Shown: one piece after another, positions 24,516-32,119 of the stretch
Layout: each line of letters opens with the position of its first letter
How positions within the stretch are numbered: the stretch's first letter is position 1
Assembly (NCBI GenBank): GCA_028696715.1
Contig: JAQVGO010000018.1
Coordinates: 1 to 33,505 of the forward strand
Length of the DNA stretch: 33,505 nt
Direction of reading: 5' to 3'
DNA from: Bacteroidales bacterium
Lineage (GTDB): Bacteria; Bacteroidota; Bacteroidia; Bacteroidales; F082
Translations under genes and position numbers: made by a program
Notes under the pieces: model-generated
The model's database searches: none
Seen by the model: the letters and a program-made list of their open reading frames with translations, nothing else
Told to the model about the DNA's origin: nothing

Positions 24516-26198
24516 ATGGACAGCTCCACTTCATCACAAGCCGGTAAGGCTTATTTTGTAGCACTCGTGCTCATGGCGATGAGCGTTCCGCTATCAAAAT
24601 TTACGATGAGTGTGTTTCAGTTTGTTCTGATTTTTATTTGGTTTTTGGATGGATTTGCCGCAGAAGTAGTGAAAAGGTTTTTTAGAAAATCAAATCCTTA
24701 CAATGCCACATTGCATACTCTCAATTACTTAATTCGGCTGGCTGCCGATAACTTTATTGAAAAGTTTAAACAGTTTTTCAGAAATAAAACGGCAATCATT
24801 GTATCCTCAATCTTTCTGCTGCATATCATCGGGCTGATTCATACTAGTGATTTCGACTATGCGCTGAAAGACCTGCGAACAAAATTACCCCTTTTTGTTC
24901 TTCCACTTGTGATGAGTACCATGCCGGCCTTAAGCCGAAAGCAGTTGAATCAGTTGCTATTGTTTTACGTTGCTGCTGTATTTGTAGGTACACTTTTTAG
25001 TATGAATGTATTTATTAAACAAGAGTTTAATGATATACGAACCATCTCCATTTTTATTAGTTCTATTCGATTTTCATTGAATATTTTGTTTGCAATTTTC
25101 ATTCTTGGATGGTTTATCACCATTGACAGAAGTTTTTCGTGGCAATGGCAGAGTTTGATGTTTGTTGTGATGCTATGGTTTTTAGTATTTCTTATGATAT
25201 TAGAATCAGGCATCGGGCTTGTAAGCTTCGTATTATTGCTATCGTTAATTGCTGGCTACAAAGTAGTTACCATTGCCGGATGGAAAAAACGTTTTGTCAC
25301 ACTTTCGATAATGATTCTTATCCCACTAGGATTTGTATTGTACATCATGTACGAGATAAAAGCATTAAGCACGGCCAAACCAGTAAATTTTGAGCAGCTC
25401 GATTCTCATACAGCCAATGGCACACCTTATGTACACGACACAAACAGCTTTGGTATTGAAGATGGTAAATATGTGGGTTTATATCTTGCAATTTCTGAAA
25501 TGGAACAAGCCTGGAACAATAGGAGCAACTATGATTTTAAGGGAAAAGACAAGGCCGGACAATATCTAAAATACACCCTGATTCGCTATCTCACTTCCAA
25601 AAACCTACGCAAAGATGCCGAAGGGGTTAACGCACTGACTACAAAAGATATAAAAGCCATCGAAAATGGAGTTGCCAATGTTAATTATCTGGAAAACCCA
25701 AGTATTAGAACGCGCATCTCGAAAATTCTTTTGGGTTATCAAAACTATGCCATGCTCAACAATCCAAATGGCAGTTCATTGATGCAACGTATTGAATATC
25801 TTAGGGCATCATTGCACATTATTCAAAAGAATTTGCTGTTTGGTGTTGGCACAGGCGACTTGCCTATGCATTTCGAAAACGCTTATGAAGAAATCAACTC
25901 CAGCTTAAATGTGCAATGGCGCTGGCGATCGCATAACCAATATATTTCTATTATAGTGGGGTTTGGCATTTTTGGGTTGGTCTGGTTTATCGTAAGTTTT
26001 GGTTATCCCTATTTTTCGAATCCATCGAACAGACATTTCCTTTATACGATCTTTTTGTTGATCATCATGTTTTCGATGGTAACAGAAGATACAATCGAAA
26101 ATCAGGCTGGAGTAACCCTTTTGGCCTATTTCAATGCGCTCTTCCTATTTGCAGCATCCAAAGCCGGATTAAAAACCAAATTGCAATCAAAGCCGTGA
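24516..26198 (+). CDS. O-antigen ligase-like (Wzy/WaaL-type) membrane protein
   Basis: The 560-residue protein has about ten to twelve predicted helices and one very large periplasmic loop (about residues 285-430, hydrophilic, rich in Tyr/Asn). The loop ends with the family motif FGVGTGDLPMHFE, then RWRSHNQYISIIVGFGIFGLVWF near 470-490, where the His is the characteristic residue of the ligase/polymerase family. These enzymes join polysaccharide to lipid A core or polymerise repeats at the periplasmic face. The gene starts 11 bp after the S41 peptidase stop. The two GT4 genes and LptF/G gene are 11 kb away, so it may act with them or with other loci. Confidence 0.8.
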   Translation: MDSSTSSQAGKAYFVALVLMAMSVPLSKFTMSVFQFVLIFIWFLDGFAAEVVKRFFRKSNPYNATLHTLNYLIRLAADNFIEKFKQFFRNKTAIIVSSIFLLHIIGLIHTSDFDYALKDLRTKLPLFVLPLVMSTMPALSRKQLNQLLLFYVAAVFVGTLFSMNVFIKQEFNDIRTISIFISSIRFSLNILFAIFILGWFITIDRSFSWQWQSLMFVVMLWFLVFLMILESGIGLVSFVLLLSLIAGYKVVTIAGWKKRFVTLSIMILIPLGFVLYIMYEIKALSTAKPVNFEQLDSHTANGTPYVHDTNSFGIEDGKYVGLYLAISEMEQAWNNRSNYDFKGKDKAGQYLKYTLIRYLTSKNLRKDAEGVNALTTKDIKAIENGVANVNYLENPSIRTRISKILLGYQNYAMLNNPNGSSLMQRIEYLRASLHIIQKNLLFGVGTGDLPMHFENAYEEINSSLNVQWRWRSHNQYISIIVGFGIFGLVWFIVSFGYPYFSNPSNRHFLYTIFLLIIMFSMVTEDTIENQAGVTLLAYFNALFLFAASKAGLKTKLQSKP

Positions 26199-26290
26199 CC
26201 AATTGATCAACACAAAACACACCTGTAGCAAGACGGCCAAAAAATATACGCTTAATAATTTATCGTAATTTTACGGCCTTAATTTTTTTT

Positions 26291-26797
26291 ATGAGAAAAG
26301 AAATCGTGCCACTTCATGTTTTGATTCTTAATTCCGATAAAGAATTAGATGCAAATGACAAACACCTGCTTGAGCAAGCCCGAAAAGCATCCGAAAATGC
26401 TTATGCGCCTTATTCTCGTTTTCAGGTTGGTGCTGCTGTAAGGCTTGCAAATGGTGAGGTAATAACCGCAAACAATCAAGAAAATGCTGCCTACCCAAGT
26501 GGATTGTGTGCCGAAAGAATTGCCTTGTTTTATGCGCATTCCAGGTTTCCGGATATAGCAATTGAGGCCATCGCTATTACAGCAAAAGGAAACAAAGGAA
26601 TCATTGAAGAACCCCTTTCGCCATGTGGTGCCTGCAGACAGGTTATGGCTGAATCGGAAAAAAATTCCAATCAACCGATGCGCGTGATCATGCAGGGACA
26701 AACCGGACCTGTTATGATTGCCGAAAGCATGAAAGTACTGCTTCCATTCTCATTTTTAGATGATTACCTCCATCGTTATACCAATACTGACGTTTAA
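26291..26797 (+). CDS. cdd: Cytidine deaminase
   Basis: The 168-residue zinc enzyme converts cytidine and deoxycytidine to uridine forms in pyrimidine salvage. Zinc ligands are Cys73 in GLCAERIAL, and Cys112 and Cys115 in SPCGACRQVMAE. Catalytic Glu75 follows in CAE. Substrate contacts fit FQVGAAV and NQENAAYPS. An N-terminal extension of about 20 residues precedes the usual start of the domain, as in other Bacteroidota Cdd proteins. A possible promoter box, TAATTTTA (26266-26273), one base from consensus, lies 18 bp before the ATG. Confidence 0.95.
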   Translation: MRKEIVPLHVLILNSDKELDANDKHLLEQARKASENAYAPYSRFQVGAAVRLANGEVITANNQENAAYPSGLCAERIALFYAHSRFPDIAIEAIAITAKGNKGIIEEPLSPCGACRQVMAESEKNSNQPMRVIMQGQTGPVMIAESMKVLLPFSFLDDYLHRYTNTDV

Positions 26798-26816
26798 TTA
26801 TTTTAGCCTTGCTACG

Positions 26817-27695
26817 ATGAAAAACAAAAAATATCTCTTTTTCCTATTGACTTGTTTATTTCTGCTTAGTGCATTCAGAAGTGATATGCCAGCTTACAAA
26901 CTATATAATCAAAAAGGCAAACGGACTAATTTTAATAAATTAGTTAAGGAAGCTAGCAAAGCCGATATGATTTTCTTTGGGGAATTGCACAACAATCCAA
27001 TCGCACATTGGCTGCAACTTGAACTTACTAAAGCACTTCATGAAATCCATCAAGAAAAGCTGGTTTTGGGAGCAGAAATGATCGAAACCGATAATCAAGA
27101 AGCACTTGAGCTTTACCTTAGCAATAGCATTGAGCATGATTCATTGAAGAGTATTGCACGCTTGTGGGGAAACTATAAAACAGACTACAAACCACTTGTA
27201 GATTTTGCCAAAGAAAATCAATTAAAATTCATTGGAACAAACGTACCCCGTCGTTATGCTTCTATGGTTTTCAGAGGCGGATTTGAAGCACTTGACACAC
27301 TTCCTGAAACAGATAAAAAATGGATTGCACCACTTCCGATTGCCTATGATCCTACCCTACCTGCGTATCAGGAAATGATGGAAATGATGGGAGGCATGAA
27401 AAATCACAGCTCAGAAAATTTCCCAAAAGCACAAGCCATCAAAGATGCAACAATGGCCTGGCAAATTGCAGAAAACTGGAATCAAGGTAAGTTTTTTATT
27501 CACTACAACGGCAGTTTTCATTCTGATGATTATGAGGGAATTGTTTGGTATCTTAAACGACTCAAACCAGAAGCAACAATCTTAACAATCACTACAATTG
27601 AAACGAGTGAACTAAACCGCAGACTCAACGAAGACCAACGATTTGTGGCAGATTTTACACTTGCTGTGCCCGAGACCATGACAAAAACTTATTGA
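26817..27695 (+). CDS. ChaN-family (haem-binding uptake-like) exported protein
   Basis: I place the start at the ATG at 26817, 20 bp after the cdd stop, because it gives a signal peptide at once (MKNKKYLFFLLTCLFLLSAFRS). An in-frame ATG at 26760 lies inside cdd and would bury the signal. The 292-residue product carries the ChaN/PF04187 signature DMIFFGELHNNPIAHWLQLEL, with the His that can bind haem iron in ChaN of Campylobacter, then LGAEMIETDNQ, GTNVPRRYA and FIHYNGSFHSDDYEGIVWYL near the end. A lipobox is not clear: the only early Cys is in LLTC inside the hydrophobic core. A periplasmic or membrane-attached iron/haem role is suggested by family only. Confidence 0.82.
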   Translation: MKNKKYLFFLLTCLFLLSAFRSDMPAYKLYNQKGKRTNFNKLVKEASKADMIFFGELHNNPIAHWLQLELTKALHEIHQEKLVLGAEMIETDNQEALELYLSNSIEHDSLKSIARLWGNYKTDYKPLVDFAKENQLKFIGTNVPRRYASMVFRGGFEALDTLPETDKKWIAPLPIAYDPTLPAYQEMMEMMGGMKNHSSENFPKAQAIKDATMAWQIAENWNQGKFFIHYNGSFHSDDYEGIVWYLKRLKPEATILTITTIETSELNRRLNEDQRFVADFTLAVPETMTKTY

Positions 27696-27711
27696 AAAAT
27701 TTGAGAAAAAC

Positions 27712-27753
27712 TTGACAAGCCAAGACATTTGTCGTATTTTTGTGGACAAATGT
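27712..27753 (+). promoter_or_regulatory. Promoter and operator of the Xre-RES toxin-antitoxin pair
   Basis: TTG (27712-27714), 20 bp, then TATTTTTG (27735-27742) is a textbook Bacteroidota promoter. A perfect 9-bp inverted repeat, ACATTTGTC (27725-27733) and GACAAATGT (27745-27753), 11 bp apart, brackets the -7 box. The half-sites are two helical turns apart, as expected for a dimeric HTH antitoxin repressing its own operon. Confidence 0.75.
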
Positions 27754-27761
27754 ATCGTTGT

Positions 27762-28265
27762 ATGATAACTACTACCGGAAACGTAAAGCACATTATCTCA
27801 GAAGCAATTGTCGAGTATGCCCGCAAAACCACACAGCAGCGCAGTTTTGATTCACTTGCCAATAAATCGTCCATAGCGCAAGTACTCGAAAACAAGCTTT
27901 TGGTTAGTTCCTTAATCAGGTCGGGTATTCCTTACCATGTTTTTCAGGCTATTCAGGATGTGAGTCCATTCTCCGAAAATCAATGGGCAGTTCTTTTAGG
28001 TGTTTCCACCAAAACCTTAAGCAGGAGCAAGCAAACCGAAAACTTCATTTTCAAGCCCTTACAATCCGAGCGTATAGTTGCCATGGCTGAGTTCATTTAT
28101 AGTGGTTTACAGGTATTTGAAGATTACGATCAGTTCAAGCTTTGGCTTCATTCGCCGGTTTATGCTTTAGGCAATAATAAGCCTGTTGATTTATTAAATG
28201 ATCAATATGGCCGCGATTTGGTTTTAGCAGAATTAATTCACATTGATCAGGGCATTTTTGTATAG
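27762..28265 (+). CDS. Xre/MbcA/ParS-type antitoxin of a RES toxin-antitoxin pair
   Basis: The 167-residue protein neutralises the toxin encoded 2 bp downstream and probably represses the operon. The start is ATG 27762 (MITTTGNVKHI): the promoter predicts transcription from about 27749, and the other upstream in-frame starts (ATG 27750, TTG 27729) lie in the operator or before the -7 box. Residues 45-100 form an Xre-like helix-turn-helix (SENQWAVLLGVSTKTLSR). Residues 105-165 form the toxin-binding domain, with the conserved pattern FKLWLHSPVYALGNNKPVDLLNDQYG and the end IDQGIF. Length fits RES-partner antitoxins. The pair interrupts an otherwise chromosomal housekeeping stretch and may have arrived by transfer, though its composition looks ordinary. 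Confidence 0.88.
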   Translation: MITTTGNVKHIISEAIVEYARKTTQQRSFDSLANKSSIAQVLENKLLVSSLIRSGIPYHVFQAIQDVSPFSENQWAVLLGVSTKTLSRSKQTENFIFKPLQSERIVAMAEFIYSGLQVFEDYDQFKLWLHSPVYALGNNKPVDLLNDQYGRDLVLAELIHIDQGIFV

Positions 28266-28267
28266 TC

Positions 28268-28726
28268 ATGGAGGTGTTCAGGTTAAGCAGGGCGAAATAT
28301 GCAGACCAGCTTTCGGGGTATGGCGCAGCATTAAAGGGCGCACGTTGGAATTCGCGAGGTGTTGAAATGATTTACGCAGCCGAAAATCGTTCGCTGGCCA
28401 TGGCAGAGGTTTTGGTACATTTGAGTTTGGCTATGTTGCCCAAAGACTTTATGATGCTTACCATTTTTATTCCGGATGAAATAGAAGTATTCAACCTTCC
28501 TGTTTCACAACTTTCAGATGGCTGGAATAGTTTTCCGCACAGGCGTATCACTCAGGAGCTTGGAGATCGGTTTATCATTGAACAACAATATGCTGTTATG
28601 CGTGTACCATCAGTTGTTACCCAAGGTGATTTCAATCTTTTGATTAACCCCGCTCATCCACTTTTTAAAGAGATTTCAATCGTTAGGAAAGCGACTTTTC
28701 CTTTTGATCAGAGAATTTTCAAATAA
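28268..28726 (+). CDS. RES-domain toxin (NAD+ phosphorylase/glycohydrolase family)
   Basis: The 152-residue toxin of the RES family degrades NAD+ and halts growth when free of its antitoxin. The residues that give the family its name are present: Arg26 in GARWNSRG, Glu47 in SLAMAEVLVHLS, and Ser115 in RVPSVVTQGDFNLLINPAHP. Tyr36 in MIYAAENRS and the NPxHP motif near 127-131 also match. All key residues are intact, so the toxin should be active. It starts 2 bp after the antitoxin stop. Its stop directly abuts the stop of the convergent GtrA gene with no spacer, so no terminator separates them. Confidence 0.92.
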   Translation: MEVFRLSRAKYADQLSGYGAALKGARWNSRGVEMIYAAENRSLAMAEVLVHLSLAMLPKDFMMLTIFIPDEIEVFNLPVSQLSDGWNSFPHRRITQELGDRFIIEQQYAVMRVPSVVTQGDFNLLINPAHPLFKEISIVRKATFPFDQRIFK

Positions 28727-29146
28727 TTAAACAACGGCAAACGTAAATAACAAATTGGCAAAAAAATTCCAGAGTGTAACTACAGCAATTGCAAAAACCT
28801 TACTCAGGTAAAAGTTCATTTTCAATCGACTAACCAACAAATACAATATCAAGGTATTAACTACCAATCCGATCAATGAAATGACGATAAATTCGGTATA
28901 TTCCAAAGCAATATTTGGGTTTGTACTTTCGAATGTCCAGATGCGATTGAAAATGTAGTTGCTGGTGGCTGCCATCATAAATCCTATTGCATTGCTCACA
29001 TATTTTTGAACATGGAAAATTTCTTTGAACAGATAGGTCAGGCCAAAATCAACAAAAAGCCCTGAAAAGCCAACAACTCCAAATTTCAGAAATTTCAGAT
29101 AAAAACTTCTGGAGGCAAATTCAATATTAACTAGCAGGATATTCAC
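28727..29146 (-). CDS. GtrA-family membrane protein
   Basis: The protein of about 139 residues has four hydrophobic helices and the GtrA signature FLKFGVVGFSGLFVDFGLTYLF at the start, then FMMAATSNYIFNRIWTF and the C-terminal FAIAVVTLWNFFANLLFTF. GtrA proteins help flip or modify lipid-linked sugars, for example undecaprenyl-phosphate-linked glucose. There is no ATG before the first helix: GTG at 29146 (used here) or TTG at 29149 must serve. Both sit directly after the stop of the M28 peptidase gene, so translation is probably coupled to it. No polyprenyl-glycosyl-transferase (GtrB) is adjacent. Confidence 0.85.
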   Translation of the reverse strand: MNILLVNIEFASRSFYLKFLKFGVVGFSGLFVDFGLTYLFKEIFHVQKYVSNAIGFMMAATSNYIFNRIWTFESTNPNIALEYTEFIVISLIGLVVNTLILYLLVSRLKMNFYLSKVFAIAVVTLWNFFANLLFTFAVV

Positions 29147-29149
29147 CAA

Positions 29150-30919
29150 TTACAACTCTACGATCAAAATCACCTTTTCGCTTCCACGCATTACATCCAC
29201 ATTGGCGCGTTCGCCGGCTTTCAGTTGTTTCAGGCGATTCATATAATCGTAAATTGTACCAACCGGCATGCCGTTTATACCCACAATTTTATCGCCTTTC
29301 AACATTCCGGCTCTGTCTGCTGGTCCGCCTTTGGTAACGCCTCCAACACCAAGACCATCTGTTGCTGTGCTCGTGAAATCGGGCATGATACCCAAAGTAA
29401 CTTTGAAACCACGACGTCCAGTTGTGCGCTGCTTTGGTCCAGCTTCCTGAAAACTAAGTTTCTCATCACGGTTGAGCAATTCGATCAATAAATCCTCGCT
29501 TAAATCCAGCACATCAGCCATTCCATCATAATTGATTTTGTCCCAGGTATCTGCTGGTGTATGGTAATCGCCATGCGCACCCGTACTGATAAAAAACACG
29601 GGAATGTCTTGCGCATAAAATGAAGCATGATCAGAGGCACCAAAGCCTTCGGGTGAATAAGAAATTTGCAAATCATGCATTGATTTTAGCTGATCGAGCA
29701 AGCTTTCAGATTCTGCAGAAGTACCTGTTCCGCCAATAACAACGGCTCTATCATCATTCAAACGGCCAATCATATCAAAATTAACCATTGCCTGCACAGC
29801 GGTAGTTTCAAAGGGCATGTTTTTAGCGAAATAAGCCGAGCCTAAAAGCCCAAGCTCTTCAGCGCCAAATGCAACAACTACAAGGCTTCGCCGGGGCTTT
29901 TCGACCATTGCTGCCAATTGTGAAGCCAATTGCATGATACCCACAGTGCCCGAAGCATTGTCATCCGCACCATAATGCGGTGCAATTGTATCCGGCACAC
30001 GCGAGCCAGAGCCCTGACCACCCATTCCCAAATGATCGTAATGCGCACCTAAAACAACTACCTCAGCCTTTAATTTCGGATCAGTGCCTTCAATCTTAAA
30101 AACAATATTTTGAGTTTTTACCTCCTGACGCTCAAGAACTGTAGTGGCTTTAATAAATGTGTTTTCAATGTTTTGCAAAGAGCTCTTGCTATTTCCCGCC
30201 AATATTTCCAGGCTATCGACCGAAAGCATATCAGCCAATAAAATGCTATCTGCCCAGGATCTTTTCAGGTCGATCACGGGTAGTCCAGCACTAATCACAG
30301 AGCGCTCGAAAAGCAGCGGTGTGATCTCATCTTTAGGATCATTCTGGCTACCACCAACAACCAAAAGCCCTGCTGCACCCTGATCTTTAGCATTCAGTGC
30401 TTTGTTTCTGATAGTTGCAAAAGGGATAAACGGGCTGTCGTTATTCTCAGGTTCAGGATCGCCTTCAAGCACCAAAACCCATTTATTTTTCACGTCGAGG
30501 CCTTCAAAATCATTCCATTGCAAACTATCCAGGTCCAGTACCAGACCGTAGCCAGCAAACACCACTTCAGCCTCAACTGTGGCATTGCTACTAAATGCAT
30601 ACAAACTGAAATCCTGTTCGAAAACGGCGGATGTCCCATTCACATTCAGCTTGTTATCATCTGCAGCTTCGACGGCAGTAACCACCGAAAAATACTGAAA
30701 CCCATTGTCGGCCATTGGTGTAAGTCCAGCCTTGAGAAATGCTTCACGGATGTAATCAGCAGCCAGCTGATCTTCGGGTGTACCCGGAAAACGGCCTTTT
30801 AGCTCATCGGATGCGAGGTAGCGCATCTGCTCCTGCATTTGCTGAATTTCAAGCTGAGGTTGTTGAGCCTGAGCCCAAAAAGAAAAAAGGATAAATATGG
30901 AAATAACTGAATAACGCAT
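29150..30919 (-). CDS. Secreted M28-family zinc aminopeptidase with PA-like and PDZ domains
   Basis: The 589-residue protein has a signal peptide (MRYSVISIFILFSFWAQA). A protease-associated-type insert lies at about 110-260. The two-zinc M28 domain has His293 (GAHYDHLG), Asp319 (GADDNASGT), Glu354-Glu355 (FGAEELG), Asp382 (NFDMIGRL) and His453 (DYHTPADTWD). A C-terminal PDZ domain covers about 500-589 (LGVGGVTKGGPADRAGMLKGDKIVGING). All zinc and catalytic residues are intact, so it should cleave N-terminal residues from peptides outside the cytoplasm. The PDZ may recognise C-termini or membrane partners. The gene is divergent from the PNPOx-like gene and precedes a GtrA gene whose start touches its stop. 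Confidence 0.92.
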   Translation of the reverse strand: MRYSVISIFILFSFWAQAQQPQLEIQQMQEQMRYLASDELKGRFPGTPEDQLAADYIREAFLKAGLTPMADNGFQYFSVVTAVEAADDNKLNVNGTSAVFEQDFSLYAFSSNATVEAEVVFAGYGLVLDLDSLQWNDFEGLDVKNKWVLVLEGDPEPENNDSPFIPFATIRNKALNAKDQGAAGLLVVGGSQNDPKDEITPLLFERSVISAGLPVIDLKRSWADSILLADMLSVDSLEILAGNSKSSLQNIENTFIKATTVLERQEVKTQNIVFKIEGTDPKLKAEVVVLGAHYDHLGMGGQGSGSRVPDTIAPHYGADDNASGTVGIMQLASQLAAMVEKPRRSLVVVAFGAEELGLLGSAYFAKNMPFETTAVQAMVNFDMIGRLNDDRAVVIGGTGTSAESESLLDQLKSMHDLQISYSPEGFGASDHASFYAQDIPVFFISTGAHGDYHTPADTWDKINYDGMADVLDLSEDLLIELLNRDEKLSFQEAGPKQRTTGRRGFKVTLGIMPDFTSTATDGLGVGGVTKGGPADRAGMLKGDKIVGINGMPVGTIYDYMNRLKQLKAGERANVDVMRGSEKVILIVEL

Positions 30920-30935
30920 AGTTAGAAATTTTGTG

Positions 30936-30943
30936 CAAAAATA
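30936..30943 (-). promoter_or_regulatory. -7 box for the M28 peptidase gene
   Basis: TATTTTTG followed by C on the minus strand, 16 bp before the ATG at 30919. A TTTG lies 26 bp upstream of it (30973-30970), a little too far for a standard -33 box. Confidence 0.45.
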
Positions 30944-31019
30944 CGCTTTTCAACTGATTTGAATAAGGCCAAAAAACTCCTGAAATTTCCGATCTTTGCC
31001 AACAAATAAGGAGTATTTT

Positions 31020-31481
31020 ATGAAAAGCCGAGACCTCACCTTTGAACCCGAAATGGAAGCGATCATTAAAAAATGTGAAGCCTGCACCCTGTCGATGGTT
31101 GATGATGCTAACCAACCTTATGCCGTGCCCATGAACTTTGGCTACGAAAATGGCCGGTTATTTTTACATTCGGCACCAGAGGGAAGGAAAATTGAAATTC
31201 TGAAAAAATATCCTAAAGTCTGTGTCACTTTTAGTACCGATCACGAACTTCGGTTTCAGAACAGCGAAGTGGCCTGCAGCTATTCGATGAAATATCGGTC
31301 GGTTCAGATAATTGGTGAAGTAATTTTTATTGAAGACATGGAAGAAAAACAGGCTGCCCTCGATGTGATCATGCATCAATATACTGATAACGCATTCAAA
31401 TACAGTGAGCCTGCGCTGAAAAATGTATGTGTGATGGAGGTACTTGTAAGACAAATTAACGGAAGAGCTTACGGCTATTAA
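31020..31481 (+). CDS. PNPOx-fold, NimA-like flavin-binding protein
   Basis: The start is the ATG at 31020, preceded by TAAGGAG (31007-31012 core), a rare clear Shine-Dalgarno in this window. An in-frame TTG upstream lacks support. The 153-residue protein has the split-barrel pyridoxamine-phosphate-oxidase-like fold. Motifs are CTLSMVDDANQPYAVPMNFGYENGRLFLHSAPEGRKIEILKKYP near 23-65 and YRSVQIIGEVIFIED near 95-110. The pattern PYAVPMNFGY..LFLHSA..G.K matches NimA-type 5-nitroimidazole-reductase relatives, which bind FMN, F420 or haem. The actual cofactor and substrate are unknown. It is divergent from the M28 peptidase. Confidence 0.85.
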   Translation: MKSRDLTFEPEMEAIIKKCEACTLSMVDDANQPYAVPMNFGYENGRLFLHSAPEGRKIEILKKYPKVCVTFSTDHELRFQNSEVACSYSMKYRSVQIIGEVIFIEDMEEKQAALDVIMHQYTDNAFKYSEPALKNVCVMEVLVRQINGRAYGY

Positions 31482-31500
31482 TTTTTGGATTTCTGGAATA

Positions 31501-32100
31501 GTGAACGAAATAAAAAATCTTCCGCAAAACGAAATTTCAAGACGTAAACAAGCCAAAACGATTCGGTTTTTAAGGAAACTTCACCGCATCACAGGTTTGA
31601 TTTTACTTGTTTTCATCCTTAATATGGCCATCACAGGCATCTTACTTGGCTGGAAAAAAAATAGTTATGATTATATTTTGCCCAATAACAGACAGGGCAT
31701 CACTTCAAATCTGAAAAACTGGAAATCTCTCGACAGCCTCAAAAAAGCTGCCATACAAAGTTTATCCGATTTCTCCTCAGAATTGGAAACAGATATATCA
31801 CGAATCGACATCATGCCAGACAAAGGAATAGTTAAATTCATTTTCAAAGATCACTATTGGGGAATACAACTCGACGGGGCTAGCGGTGAGGTAGTGCATA
31901 TCGGCAAACGTCGTTCAGATTTTTTGGAGGAACTGCATGACGGCTCTTTTCTGGACCGGTTTTTTGATTCCAAATTCAGTTTTTTTAAATTGTTTTTTAC
32001 GAGCATCATGGGATTTTCACTAATATTGTTTGGCATAAGTGGTTTTTGGATTTGGTACGGACCGCAAAAAATGAGAAAATTAAACAAACGAAACGCATAA
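31501..32100 (+). CDS. PepSY-domain membrane protein
   Basis: The 199-residue protein starts at GTG, 19 bp after the upstream stop; no in-frame ATG precedes the first helix. It has a basic N-terminus (RRKQAKTIRFLRKLHRITG), a first helix (about 34-50), a periplasmic PepSY-like region with ISRIDIMPDKGIVKFIFKDHYWGIQLDGASGEVVHIGKR, and a C-terminal helix (about 160-183, FFTSIMGFSLILFGISGFWIWYG). This RxLHxxxG...GxWxWYG layout is that of small PepSY-TM proteins, relatives of the iron-uptake reductase family. A role in metal reduction or protease inhibition is only a family-level guess. Confidence 0.82.
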   Translation: MNEIKNLPQNEISRRKQAKTIRFLRKLHRITGLILLVFILNMAITGILLGWKKNSYDYILPNNRQGITSNLKNWKSLDSLKKAAIQSLSDFSSELETDISRIDIMPDKGIVKFIFKDHYWGIQLDGASGEVVHIGKRRSDFLEELHDGSFLDRFFDSKFSFFKLFFTSIMGFSLILFGISGFWIWYGPQKMRKLNKRNA

Positions 32101-32119
32101 ACTTAAACGCTTTGATATC

